Assembly (NCBI RefSeq): GCF_000950575.1
Contig: NZ_CP011005.1
Coordinates: 1,798,001-1,862,000, forward strand
Direction of reading: 5' to 3'
DNA: 64,000 nt
From: Psychromicrobium lacuslunae
Lineage (GTDB): Bacteria > Actinomycetota > Actinomycetes > Actinomycetales > Micrococcaceae
Shown: positions 28,211 to 38,341 of the stretch, in pieces
How the letters are laid out: each line of letters starts with the position of its first letter
Position numbering within the stretch: position 1 is the stretch's first letter
Notes under the pieces: model-generated
Seen by the model: the letters and a program-made list of their open reading frames with translations, nothing else
Databases searched by the model: none
What the model was told of the DNA's origin: nothing
Made by a program: the position numbers and the translations under genes

Positions 28211-28840
28211 ATGACAGAGGACACCCGCATCCGGCCCATCCGGCTGCCCCGGGATGAGCGACGGGCCCAACTACTGGCGGCGGCCACCGAGGTGTTTGTT
28301 GCCAATGGCTATCACGCCGCAGCGATGGATGAGATCGCCGAGGTCGCAGCGGTCTCCAAGCCTGTTCTCTACCAGCACTTCCCATCGAAGCGGGAACTGT
28401 ACATCGCCTTGCTTGACGTGCAGCTCGCCGATTTGACTGAGCGAATGTTGGCCGCGCTGGCTTCCACCGATGACAACCGTGAGCGCGTACGCGCCACCAT
28501 TGGCGCTTACTTTGAATTCATCTCCAAGGGAGACCAGGCGCACCGCCTGGTCTTTGAGAACGATCTCATTAACGACCCCGAAGTCGCGGCCAAGATTGAG
28601 ACCTTCAACGCAACCTACGCCAATGCCATTGCTGGCACCATCGTGCGAAACACCACGCTCAGCGAGCAGGAGGCAACCCTGCTGGGCCGGGGCTTGGCCG
28701 GCATGTCGCAGGTCAGCGCACGCTATTGGTTGGAAACCAATGGAGAGTTGGATCGCGAGGTAGCCGAAGAGGTCATTATTCGTTTAGCTTGGCGCGGAAT
28801 TAGCACCTTCCCGATGCAAGCCAGCAGCGAAGAGACCTAA
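28211..28840 (+). CDS. TetR-family regulator (Rv3208-like)
   Basis: 209 aa with N-terminal HTH AAATEVFVANGYHAAAMDE and recognition helix VSKPVLYQHFPSKRELY. The C-terminal domain is short, of the kind next to DUF3107 genes in many actinobacteria. AGGAG (28201-28205) fixes ATG 28211; an in-frame ATG 11 codons upstream is not supported. It is divergent from moeZ by 73 bp. The ligand and targets are unknown. Confidence 0.85.
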   Translation: MTEDTRIRPIRLPRDERRAQLLAAATEVFVANGYHAAAMDEIAEVAAVSKPVLYQHFPSKRELYIALLDVQLADLTERMLAALASTDDNRERVRATIGAYFEFISKGDQAHRLVFENDLINDPEVAAKIETFNATYANAIAGTIVRNTTLSEQEATLLGRGLAGMSQVSARYWLETNGELDREVAEEVIIRLAWRGISTFPMQASSEET

Positions 28841-28937
28841 GCTAGAGCTCAAGAAGTAAATCGCCAAGCAAGCAATGACAAGCAAAAAAACTGTTTGCGC
28901 TTGAAGTAAGCCTGAAGACCTAGAAGGAGCATCTGCG

Positions 28938-29161
28938 GTGGAAGTAAAGATCGGAATTCAGAATGTCGGCCGGGAAATTGTGCTTGAATCGGGCCAAGAC
29001 GCCGAGGCGGTAGCGAAGCTTGTCTCGGAAGCCATTAAGGCTGGCAGCGAACTTCGGCTCAGTGACGAAAAAGGTCGCACCGTGATCGTGCCTGGCGCCT
29101 CCATTGGTTACGTAGAGCTCGGCGTTGAGGAACCGCGCCGAGTAGGGTTCGGAGCGCTCTA

Positions 29162-29162
<1 letters not shown>
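28938..29162 (+). CDS. DUF3107 small conserved protein
   Basis: 74 aa, starts at GTG 28938 with AAGGAG ten bases upstream. The sequence begins MEVKIGIQNVGREI and ends PRRVGFGAL, the pattern of the actinobacterial DUF3107 family (M. tuberculosis Rv3208A/TB9.4). It is likely a small soluble alpha/beta protein; function unknown. The preceding TetR gene is its usual neighbour. Its stop TAA shares a base with the next ATG (TAATG), so the next gene is coupled. Confidence 0.85.
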
Positions 29163-30466
<1,304 letters not shown>

Positions 30467-30470
<4 letters not shown>

Positions 30471-31615
30471 CTGCCCGTTCCTCGATCCAGAAGGGGCGAA
30501 CGCCGCCCGTCACCCTGTTTTTCCCTGAAGCGCTGCGGTCTAAAACCAAGCGGGGTCGCGGCCGGATCACCCGTCAATAACTGCAGCGATATTTCGGCGG
30601 CCAGCGGAGCAAGCAAAACTCCGTGCCGGAAGAATCCGGTGGCCAACAGCACCTGCTCAGACACCCGGCCCAGCAGCGGTGCATTATCCACGGTGGCTGG
30701 CCGAGCGCGCGCAGTCACCTCATTCAGCGCGAGCTCAGCAACCGCGGGGAGCAATGCTTGGGCGTCCCTCAGCAGAGCGTAGACAGCGCCCGCCGATGGC
30801 AGCGAGGAGGCGTCCTCGCGTTGGCTCGCGCCGATCACCAGGCTGCCGTCCTGACGCGGTACCAGGTACACCGAAGAGCCTCTTACCAGGGCACGAACGG
30901 TGTGACTAAGCAGCGGACTCAGCTCACCGGGCACCGAGAGTCGCAAGATATCTCCATGTACCGGCCGCAGCCGGGGCGCCAGTGAAGGGCCAAGCAATTC
31001 GGCGGCAGCCACCCCGTTGGCCACCACCACCTGCTCGGCCAGCACGCTCGAGCCATCCTCCAGATGCACCTTCCCCGGGCTCAACCGGAGCGCTCTGTGC
31101 CGCACTAAATCAAGCCCAGCGAGCAGCGCCATACAAAGTTTTCGCGGATCAACCTGGTGGTCGCCGGGCACGAAGTGCCCGCTCAACCCGGCCGCTAAAA
31201 ATGGCTCCTGACTCCGGAGTTCCCGTGAGCTCACAGCTTGTGTTGGTACTCCCAGCTCGCTTTGCGCCGCCATTAACTCGACTAGGGCCCGCCGGTCCGC
31301 TGCGTCCACACCGAGCAGCAAGGTGCCTTGAGCGCAGTAACCAATATCGGCATCGAGCTGACTGGCGAAACCGGGCCAGAGCGCTGCAGAGCGCAACAGT
31401 TGCTCTTGCAACGCCTGCTCTTGGAAGTGGAACTCGGTCACCGGGGCCAGCATCCCGGCAGCCGCAAAACTGGCTCCGGAACCCGGGTCCGGATCAATAA
31501 TGAGCACCGAATGTCCGGCTCGTTTTAGCCGCCAGGCAATGCTGAGGCCAATCACTCCGGCACCGATGACGGCGACGTCGACGACCCGGGCGCGAGCCAC
31601 AGCTGGGACAGGCAC
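30467..31615 (-). CDS. thiO: Glycine oxidase ThiO
   Basis: 382 aa FAD-dependent amine oxidase that converts glycine to iminoacetic acid for ThiG. The FAD motif is VAVIGAGVIGLSIAWRL near the N-terminus, with GSGASFAAAGMLAPV; the C-terminal part has TGFFRHGVLLAP. GTG 31615 is chosen: a longer in-frame ORF runs upstream to 31684 but crosses the TPP riboswitch and is not plausible. AAGGAAA lies 5 to 11 bases before the GTG. Confidence 0.9.
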
Positions 31616-31625
31616 AGTGTTTTCC

Positions 31626-31716
31626 TTCCCTACGCCGGTATGATCCGGATCAGGTATGACGGTCGGTGTGCTCGTTAGACACACCCTCTCAGCCCTTGGA
31701 CGGCGGGCTCCCGCGG
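31626..31716 (-). ncRNA. TPP (THI-element) riboswitch upstream of thiO
   Basis: On the minus strand the conserved core reads GGGCTGAGAGGGTG, then ACCTGATCCGGATCATACCG and GCGTAGGGA, the two halves of the thiamine-pyrophosphate aptamer. The 3' end of the aptamer (GGGAAGG) touches the thiO ribosome site, which points to translational control. No terminator hairpin is seen between aptamer and start. Confidence 0.93.
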
Positions 31717-31750
31717 TGTCTTCAGTCTAACCGTCCGGCTTGCCGCTGCC

Positions 31751-31798
31751 CAGTTCCGCCCAGGTCCAGTTCCGCCCGGGCCCAGTTCGAGCGCAGTG
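31751..31798. repeat. Short 16-bp tandem repeat upstream of thiE
   Basis: Two near-identical units CAGTTCCGCCCAGGTC and CAGTTCCGCCCGGGCC are followed by a decayed third (CAGTTCGAGCGCAGTG). It lies between the thi riboswitch and the divergent thiE start. It has no coding role; a regulatory function is not shown. Confidence 0.7.
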
Positions 31799-31844
31799 CC
31801 AAAGCAACAAGGAATGCTGTCGGGCCAGCGGCTAGGCTGGTTGA

Positions 31845-32531
31845 GTGAACAGCCTTCTCGACGCCTCTCTATATTTGTGTACTGATGCCAGAACCGCTCG
31901 CGGCGACCTAGCCAGCTTCCTCGAGGAGGCTTATGCCGGCGGGGTGGACATTATTCAGCTCCGAGATAAGCAGATCGAGGCAGCCGCCGAGTTGGAGGCG
32001 CTTGAGGTGCTGCGGAGCGTTGCTGAGCGGCACGGCAAACTGTGGGCGGTTAATGACCGCGCGGATATTGCCTTACTTAGCACAGCTCCGGTGCTTCACC
32101 TTGGTCAGCAAGATCTGCCGGTTACCAGCATGCGCCAGCTGTTGCCTGAGGTGCTCGCCGGTTTATCTTGCCACAACCCCGCTCAGGTCGAACTCGCCCA
32201 GCACAGCCCAGTTGATTATTTCTGTGTCGGTCCGCTCTGGGCCACACCCACCAAACCCGGCCGGGACGCCGTCGGGCTGGAACTCGTTGAGTTCGCTGCC
32301 AGCCAGCACAGCGTCAAACCGTGGTTTGCGATTGGCGGCATCGATGAAACTAATATCCGTTCGGTGTTGGCCGCTGGTGCGAGCCGAGTGGTGGTGGTGC
32401 GCGCGATTACCGAGGCCAGTGATCCTCAGGCCGCTGCGGCCGAACTCAAGAGAGCAATCCGTGAAATCCATGAATTCCGTGAACTCGGTGAGAACCGTGA
32501 ACTCGGTGAACTGGCGCCAGAGCAGAACTAA
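31845..32531 (+). CDS. thiE: Thiamine-phosphate synthase
   Basis: 228 aa TIM-barrel enzyme that joins HMP-pyrophosphate and thiazole phosphate. Marks are [46 protein letters not shown] and WFAIGGID. The start is GTG 31845. The C-terminal tail has a short repeated peptide ([12 protein letters not shown]) from a 13-bp direct repeat in the DNA and looks like a recent expansion outside the barrel. It is divergent from thiOSG and has no riboswitch of its own in view. Confidence 0.93.
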   Translation: MNSLLDASLYLCTDARTARGDLASFLEEAYAGGVDIIQLRDKQIEAAAELEALEVLRSVAERHGKLWAVNDRADIALLSTAPVLHLGQQDLPVTSMRQLLPEVLAGLSCHNPAQVELAQHSPVDYFCVGPLWATPTKPGRDAVGLELVEFAASQHSVKPWFAIGGIDETNIRSVLAAGASRVVVVRAITEASDPQAAAAELKRAIREIHEFRELGENRELGELAPEQN

Positions 32532-32551
32532 AATCAGCGCGGAACTGGTGA

Positions 32552-33169
32552 TCAGGCGGTCAGCCCCAGCTGGCTCATCCGGCGAGAGTGCTGCTTGGTA
32601 AGGTCCGCCATAAGCTCTCCACGGAAACTGCTCTCTTCGGGCAGGAAGCCGCTTTCAATGCTGACGCGCTGAGCCTGGGTGAGCGCTTCGCCCACCAGCC
32701 TCCTCCCCCAAAGCGCCAGGCGGGAAGCTAGCCTGGGCTCATCATCAAGCATCTTACGCAGCCTGCCCTGCAATACCAGGGCCTCCCCTGGTGCCTGAAT
32801 CTCGGCCACCAGATCACGGGTCGGAGTGTCCAGCAGCTGGCTGACCGCGGTGTAGAAGTCAGCGGAAATGGTATCGATGACATAGGCCTTCATAATCGAC
32901 TCGTACCAATCAGCGGGTCGAGTGCGATCATGAAAAGAATCGATCGAGGCTTGAAAGGGCCGCATCACGCTCTCCGCCTCGTAGCCGAGGTCCGCCAGCC
33001 GGGCAACCACCAACTCGAAATGCTCAAACTCTAGCACCGCCATCCGGCCCAGTACTGCCCGGTCGTGCAGCGTGGGCGAGAACCTGGCGTCGGAGGACAG
33101 CCGCTCAAAGGCGGAGAGCTCACCGTAAGCCATCACGCCGAGCAAGTCGAGCACAAAACGATCCGTCAT
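32552..33169 (-). CDS. Ferritin-like fold protein (Rv3210c-like, MiaE-related)
   Basis: 205 aa, all-helical. Conserved acidic and His residues include GELSAFERL, LEFEHFEL and YVIDTISADFY, consistent with a ferritin-like or MiaE-type four-helix bundle able to hold a di-iron centre; metal binding is not proven. ATG 33169 begins the conserved TDRFVLDLLGVMAYGE; an in-frame start 14 codons upstream is less likely. Position near the RNB gene and a DEAD-box helicase resembles Rv3210c/Rv3211. Confidence 0.72.
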   Translation of the reverse strand: MTDRFVLDLLGVMAYGELSAFERLSSDARFSPTLHDRAVLGRMAVLEFEHFELVVARLADLGYEAESVMRPFQASIDSFHDRTRPADWYESIMKAYVIDTISADFYTAVSQLLDTPTRDLVAEIQAPGEALVLQGRLRKMLDDEPRLASRLALWGRRLVGEALTQAQRVSIESGFLPEESSFRGELMADLTKQHSRRMSQLGLTA

Positions 33170-33270
33170 GAAGGTAACTTTATGCCTAAGCTCCCAGTTG
33201 CCACCGATCATGAACTTCCATACTGGCCTGGAGTTGACCTCGCTTTCTTTGATCGAGATAGGCTGAGCTG

Positions 33271-34797
33271 GTGCCTCACTCTCAGATTGTTGTGCCAGAC
33301 GATGACGTCCAGCTCAAAGCAGCCCTTGCCCAGTTACGAGTTGAATTCAAGCTCGAGGAGCAGTTCAGCGACGAGGTGATGGCTGAGCTGTCCAACAGCC
33401 TGCAGCACCATAAGCTGCCCGAACTCGATCTCAGTCAGCTGCCCTTCATCACCATCGACCCACCAGGGTCAATGGATTTGGACCAGGCAATGTATTTGGA
33501 ACGCACCCCAAGCGGTTACCGGGTGCACTATGCCATCGCCGACGTTCCTTCTTTTGTGCCGCCCAATGGCGCCTTGGACGCCGAAACGCGCCGTCGCGGT
33601 CAAACTATTTACACCCCCGACGGCCGGATCCCGTTGCACCCGGCTGAAATGAGCGAAGCCGCCGCCAGCCTGCTGGCCGATCAATTACGGGGCGCCTTCG
33701 TCTGGCAGATCGAGCTGGATCAGCAGGGGCAGACCTCGGCGGTCGCTGTGCGCCGCGCTCAAATCAAGTCGATTGCCAGGCTTGACTACCAGCAAGCGCA
33801 GCAGGAACTAGAGGCTGGCACCAGTTCCGACTACTTGAGCACTCTGCAGCTACTCAAAGAAATCGGCCAGTACCGCATTGAACTGGAGCGGCAACGCGGC
33901 GGCGCCAGCCTGAATACTCCCCAGCAGGAAGTGGCACACGCCAACGGTGGTTACCAGTTGATCTTCAGGCCAGCGCTGGCAATAGAGGACTGGAACGCGC
34001 AAATCTCGCTGCTGACCGGGATGGCGGCGGCTCAGCTCATGCTCGACGGTAAAGTCGGCTTGTTACGCACCATGCCAGCTCCGGATCAGGCTGCCTTGGA
34101 AAAATTCCGAGCACAGGCGGTGGCGCTGGGGAAACCGTGGCCCGCCGGAATGGCCTATGGGGAGTTTTTACGTTCCCTCGATATCGCCGATCCGCGGCAG
34201 CTTGCGCTGATGCATGCCGCCACCTCGCTTTTCCGCGGAGCCGCGTACACCTCCTTCGACGGGACGTTACCCGAACACACCGTCCAGGCAGCGGTTGCTG
34301 CCAGCTATGCGCACACCACTGCTCCCTTGAGGCGTTTAGTCGATCGTTTCGTGCTGACCACCTGTGCCGCGTTGAGCGCCGGTGAGCCGGTGCCGGACTG
34401 GGTGCGGGAAGCGCTCCCCCGGTTGCCGGAGTTGATGAGCGCCTCCGATCAGCTGGCCGGGCAAGTTGAGCGAGCGGCTTTGGATATCGTGGAAGCTGCG
34501 TTGCTCAGCTCGCATCTTGGCGAAGAATTCGACGCTGTGGTGGTAGCGGGTCCGCGAAAAACCGCCGGACGAGCCGAAGCGGCCAACGGCCCGGCAACGG
34601 CTCAGACCGCAGCCAGTCGTCCCGAACTGGCGCGCTGCACGGTGCAGATCCAACAACCAGCGGTCGCTGCGCCCTGCCAGTTCAGTGGCGAGGTAGAGGT
34701 CGGCAGTACGGTGAAAGTGAAGCTACTGACAGCCGATATCACCAAGCGCGAAGTGCTTTTTGAGCTGGTTTCGAGTTCACATGGCAAAGTTGGTTAA
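33271..34797 (+). CDS. RNB-domain exoribonuclease (RNase II/R-like)
   Basis: 508 aa. The RNB catalytic signature PFITIDPPGSMDLDQAMYL is near residue 70 with the metal-binding Asp residues, followed by HYAIADV and a late YAHTTAPLRRLVDRF. No cold-shock domains precede it and no full S1 domain follows, only a short beta-rich tail; the protein is much shorter than RNase R, as in other actinobacterial RNB proteins. It would degrade RNA 3' to 5'. The start is GTG 33271. It is divergent from the ferritin-like gene. Confidence 0.88.
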   Translation: MPHSQIVVPDDDVQLKAALAQLRVEFKLEEQFSDEVMAELSNSLQHHKLPELDLSQLPFITIDPPGSMDLDQAMYLERTPSGYRVHYAIADVPSFVPPNGALDAETRRRGQTIYTPDGRIPLHPAEMSEAAASLLADQLRGAFVWQIELDQQGQTSAVAVRRAQIKSIARLDYQQAQQELEAGTSSDYLSTLQLLKEIGQYRIELERQRGGASLNTPQQEVAHANGGYQLIFRPALAIEDWNAQISLLTGMAAAQLMLDGKVGLLRTMPAPDQAALEKFRAQAVALGKPWPAGMAYGEFLRSLDIADPRQLALMHAATSLFRGAAYTSFDGTLPEHTVQAAVAASYAHTTAPLRRLVDRFVLTTCAALSAGEPVPDWVREALPRLPELMSASDQLAGQVERAALDIVEAALLSSHLGEEFDAVVVAGPRKTAGRAEAANGPATAQTAASRPELARCTVQIQQPAVAAPCQFSGEVEVGSTVKVKLLTADITKREVLFELVSSSHGKVG

Positions 34798-34833
34798 CTT
34801 GCTGAGCATTGCTGATTCTCGTGAGGGAGCATC

Positions 34834-36423
34834 ATGTCGGAATTGAATGAGTTCGTGCTGGTTGAGGTCTTCCAGAACGGTCAGATCGCGGTAGCTGGTC
34901 AGCCGGTCGACGCCACCGGCTATTCGGATTACTACAGCGCAGCGATTGCCGTGTTGTCGAAGCAGGCCGGACAACCGGAATCCCGGGTGCTCGCCAAAGC
35001 CTTGGACCACCAGAGCGGCGAGACCAACTGGTTCCTGGTCAATGGCCGCGGTGAGGTTTTCGACGCCTTTAATGGCCCCAGCTCCGGCAGCCAGCCGGTC
35101 GTAAAGCAAGGGCAGGCAGTTCCACCCTCCCTAGCCGATCAAACGGTCGGCGAGCCGCAGCACACTGTGGCGGCGGAGCACGACCTGGAAATTACCCGGC
35201 AGCGACCACGCAATCGAGAGCTACCGGTGACATCACCAACACCAGCCGCAACACCGAGTTTTGAACCTTATCCGAGCGAGTCGCCCCAGCCGGAAACTCA
35301 GCCGATCAATCAGCACCCCGGCGATCCGGAAATGTCAGAAATCTTCCGGCAGACCGCCAACTCGCTGCCCGCGGCGAATGCTGCCGCCCAAACCCCGATC
35401 CAGCAGGTACCCACTTCATATCCGGCTGCCGCAAGTACCCAGCAAGGACCAATTGCTGGGGTGCCCGCAATGCCCACCGAGGCCCCGCAGTTGGCTAGCC
35501 GAGCAGCCAATCGGCAATTTGTCAGGCCGCCCAAGGAACGACCCACCCAGGGCGTTCGACGCGCCGTCTACGCCGCCAGCGGTGGCACGGTGAACCTCGG
35601 TAAGAGCGCCCGCGAGCGCGACGAGGAGGCCTTGGAGAACCGCATCGCACGCCAGCTCCACGGTAGCTATAACACCGCTGTGCTCTCGCTCAAGGGCGGT
35701 ATCGGCAAGACCTCGACCACGGTCGGCGTCGGCATGATGCTGGCCGAATATCGCGGGGATCCGCCCTGTGCCATCGATGCCAATCCAGATTCCGGGGACC
35801 TAGCCGAGCGCGCTCTGGGCGAATTGCTTTATCAGCCGGAAGGCTCCCGAACCATCAGCGACGTGCTGCGCGATATCGACTCGATCCGCACCCTCACCGA
35901 ACTCTCCCGTTACCTGCATCATGCAAATCGCTTGCACCTGATTGCCGGTGAACAAGATCCCGCGCTCTCCGATTCACTCACCGCCGAGGAATACCTCAGT
36001 GTCCAGGCCCTGGTAGCGCAGTATTACTCGGTTATTTTGACCGACTGTGGCACCGGCGTCTCACACCCCGCGATGTCGGGCATCCTCTCCACCGCGAGCA
36101 ATCTGGTGATAGCTGCCGGTTATGCGGTCTCCGGTGCCAAACGGGCGCGAAGCACCTTGCAATGGCTAGCGAGTCACGGTTATCAGCACCTCGCCAGTAA
36201 CGCCATTGTGGTGATCACCGATAAGGACGAAGTGTCCTCGCGGGTGGATAAACGCGCCATTGATGCCGAACTGGCCGGGCACTGCAAGCAGTTGATCGCA
36301 GTGCCGCATGATCGCGGCGTGGCCGATGGCGATCAAATCTCCTTAGAGACGCTGCGACCGGCAACTCGCCGAGCGTATAAGGAGATCGCCGCCGCCATCG
36401 TAGACGGCTACCGCGAGCAATAA
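34834..36423 (+). CDS. MinD/ParA-like ATPase with long Pro/Gln-rich N-terminal region
   Basis: 529 aa. Residues 1-80 are a small folded-looking region (EFVLVEVFQNGQIAV), residues about 90-240 a Pro, Gln, Ala, Thr-rich linker, and the C-terminal half a deviant Walker ATPase: SLKGGIGKTSTTVGVG, AIDANPDSGDLAER, VILTDCGTGVSHPA. This layout resembles MinD-like proteins tied to type VII secretion (EspI class) in actinobacteria, but no secretion genes are in view, so the role is unknown. GAGGGAG precedes ATG 34834. Confidence 0.75.
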   Translation: MSELNEFVLVEVFQNGQIAVAGQPVDATGYSDYYSAAIAVLSKQAGQPESRVLAKALDHQSGETNWFLVNGRGEVFDAFNGPSSGSQPVVKQGQAVPPSLADQTVGEPQHTVAAEHDLEITRQRPRNRELPVTSPTPAATPSFEPYPSESPQPETQPINQHPGDPEMSEIFRQTANSLPAANAAAQTPIQQVPTSYPAAASTQQGPIAGVPAMPTEAPQLASRAANRQFVRPPKERPTQGVRRAVYAASGGTVNLGKSARERDEEALENRIARQLHGSYNTAVLSLKGGIGKTSTTVGVGMMLAEYRGDPPCAIDANPDSGDLAERALGELLYQPEGSRTISDVLRDIDSIRTLTELSRYLHHANRLHLIAGEQDPALSDSLTAEEYLSVQALVAQYYSVILTDCGTGVSHPAMSGILSTASNLVIAAGYAVSGAKRARSTLQWLASHGYQHLASNAIVVITDKDEVSSRVDKRAIDAELAGHCKQLIAVPHDRGVADGDQISLETLRPATRRAYKEIAAAIVDGYREQ

Positions 36424-36667
36424 GGCCGATAGGCTATCGATCAGATAGACTGACCGGGTAGAACTGGATGCCCGGTCGTTCCTGCAATGACTTTCCCGGA
36501 TCGCCTAACCACGAAGGGCGATCACTCCAGCGCTACCGATCGGTTCGGTGGCGCACGCAAAACCGCGATCGGCTTCCGCCAGCTGTGCAGCCCTTTCGTT
36601 CCGTCAATCGAGCCAAACAATGGCCGACGTCGAGCCTCAGGCAGCACCTTAAAGGGAGTACGAACTC
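36424..36667 (+). other. 244-bp leader before the DEAD-box gene
   Basis: A gap with no ORF. It contains a possible hairpin: CCGATCGGTT (36536-36545) with AACC-GC-GATCGG (36561-36572), a 10-bp stem with a 2-nt bulge and a 15-nt loop. AGGGAG (36653-36658) is the ribosome site for the TTG start. No tRNA or known RNA family was recognised. A structured 5' UTR is likely but unproven. Confidence 0.4.
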
Positions 36668-38335
36668 TTGACCGTTGAGAATAACCAGCTGCTTGCCGAG
36701 GACGGCGACAGCGAAATTACAGTTGATGCCACGCTGAGCAGCAACGAAGATCCGCACCACGAAGCTAAAGAGACCTTTGCCGACTTCTCGGTCCGGGAAG
36801 ACATTGTGGAGGCGCTAGCCGATGCTGGCATAGTGCACCCCTTCCCGATTCAGTCAATGACTTTGCCGGTCGCGCTTTCCGGCCACGACATTATTGGCCA
36901 GGCGAAAACCGGTACCGGTAAGACCCTCGGCTTTGGCATTCCGGTGCTGCAACGCATCGTTGCAGCTAAGGACGAGGGCTATGAAGCGCTGGCCGCTCCC
37001 GGCGCCCCGCAGGCCCTGATTGTGGTTCCGACTCGGGAACTCGCCGTTCAGGTTGCCAATGACCTGCAAACCGCCGCCCGTAAGCGCGGTGCGCGGATCA
37101 CCACGATCTACGGAGGCCGGGCTTTCGAGCCGCAAATCGAATCCCTCACCAAGGGCGTTGATGTGGTCGTCGGCACCCCGGGTCGACTGATCGATCTGTA
37201 TAAGCAACGTCACCTTAATTTGAAAAACGTCAAAATGGTGGTGCTCGACGAGGCCGACGAGATGCTCGATCTCGGCTTCCTGCCCGATGTGGAAACCCTG
37301 ATGGCGGCCACCCCGGCAGTGCGGCAAACCATGCTGTTCTCGGCTACCATGCCGGGGCCGATTATCGCGATGGCTCGCCGTTATATGACTCAGCCAACCC
37401 ACATCCGGGCCGCTGATCCGGACGACGAGGGCCTGACTAAGCGCGATATCCGCCAGCTGGTCTACCGTGCGCACAGCATGGACAAGACCGAGGTGGTGGC
37501 ACGCATTCTGCAGGCTCGCGGACGGGGCCGGACGATTATTTTCACCAAGACTAAGCGCACCGCTGCCAAGGTTGCTGAGGAACTGGTAGATCGCGGTTTT
37601 GCCGCCGCTGCGATCCACGGCGACCTGGGCCAAGGTGCCCGCGAGCAGGCACTACGCGCCTTCCGCAATAATAAGGTTGATGTGCTGGTGGCGACCGATG
37701 TGGCGGCCCGTGGCATTGACGTCGACGATGTCACCCACGTGATCAACTACCAGTGCGTGGAAGATGAGAAGATCTACCTGCACCGGGTGGGCCGCACCGG
37801 CCGAGCTGGCAATAAAGGTACCGCGGTGACCTTCGTCGACTGGGACGATATGCCGCGCTGGGGGCTGATCAACAAAACCCTCGGCCTGCCTTTCGACGAG
37901 CCAGTGGAAACCTATTCATCCTCCCCTCACCTCTACACCGACCTGGATATCCCGGAGGGAACCAAGGGCCGGCTGCCGCGTAGTCAGCGCACCCACGCCG
38001 GTTTGAACGCCGAGGAGATTGAGGATCTTGGCGAGACCGGAAAACGGCAGAACTCGGGCTCTCAGGGTGGCAACCGGAACAGCTCGCGAGGCAATGGCGC
38101 AGGCCGTCAGGACAGCCGCAATGGCGATCGGAAACGTTCCGGGCAGCGCCGAGATGGCGACTCGTCCCGTCGTCGTCGATCAGCAGCTGAAGACGGTGCG
38201 GAAAAGCAGGGCGACAACTCAGGCCAGGGAGCCGATGCCGCTCAGCCGACCCGGGCGCGCAGCCAACGCCAACGCACCCGGCGCCGCAATGGCGAGGTTG
38301 TCAGTAAAGACAGCCAGCCCTCAGCCGACGCCTAA
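36668..38335 (+). CDS. DEAD-box ATP-dependent RNA helicase (RhlE/DeaD type)
   Basis: 555 aa with all DEAD motifs: Q motif FPIQSMTLPVAL, motif I AKTGTGKT, PTRELAVQV, DEAD (VVLDEADEML), SAT (LFSATMP), DVAARGIDV and HRVGRTGRAG. The last 130 residues are Arg, Gly, Ser, Asn and Gln-rich, a disordered RNA-binding tail. It unwinds RNA, likely in ribosome assembly, decay or cold adaptation. It starts at TTG 36668 after a long leader. The methyltransferase gene follows after 6 bp. Neighbouring order matches Rv3211. Confidence 0.93.
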   Translation: MTVENNQLLAEDGDSEITVDATLSSNEDPHHEAKETFADFSVREDIVEALADAGIVHPFPIQSMTLPVALSGHDIIGQAKTGTGKTLGFGIPVLQRIVAAKDEGYEALAAPGAPQALIVVPTRELAVQVANDLQTAARKRGARITTIYGGRAFEPQIESLTKGVDVVVGTPGRLIDLYKQRHLNLKNVKMVVLDEADEMLDLGFLPDVETLMAATPAVRQTMLFSATMPGPIIAMARRYMTQPTHIRAADPDDEGLTKRDIRQLVYRAHSMDKTEVVARILQARGRGRTIIFTKTKRTAAKVAEELVDRGFAAAAIHGDLGQGAREQALRAFRNNKVDVLVATDVAARGIDVDDVTHVINYQCVEDEKIYLHRVGRTGRAGNKGTAVTFVDWDDMPRWGLINKTLGLPFDEPVETYSSSPHLYTDLDIPEGTKGRLPRSQRTHAGLNAEEIEDLGETGKRQNSGSQGGNRNSSRGNGAGRQDSRNGDRKRSGQRRDGDSSRRRRSAAEDGAEKQGDNSGQGADAAQPTRARSQRQRTRRRNGEVVSKDSQPSADA

Positions 38336-38341
38336 CCGTCA

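Noticed and set aside
31616-31684. Longer in-frame start for thiO
   Set aside because: The added codons lie within the TPP riboswitch; GTG 31615 has a ribosome site.
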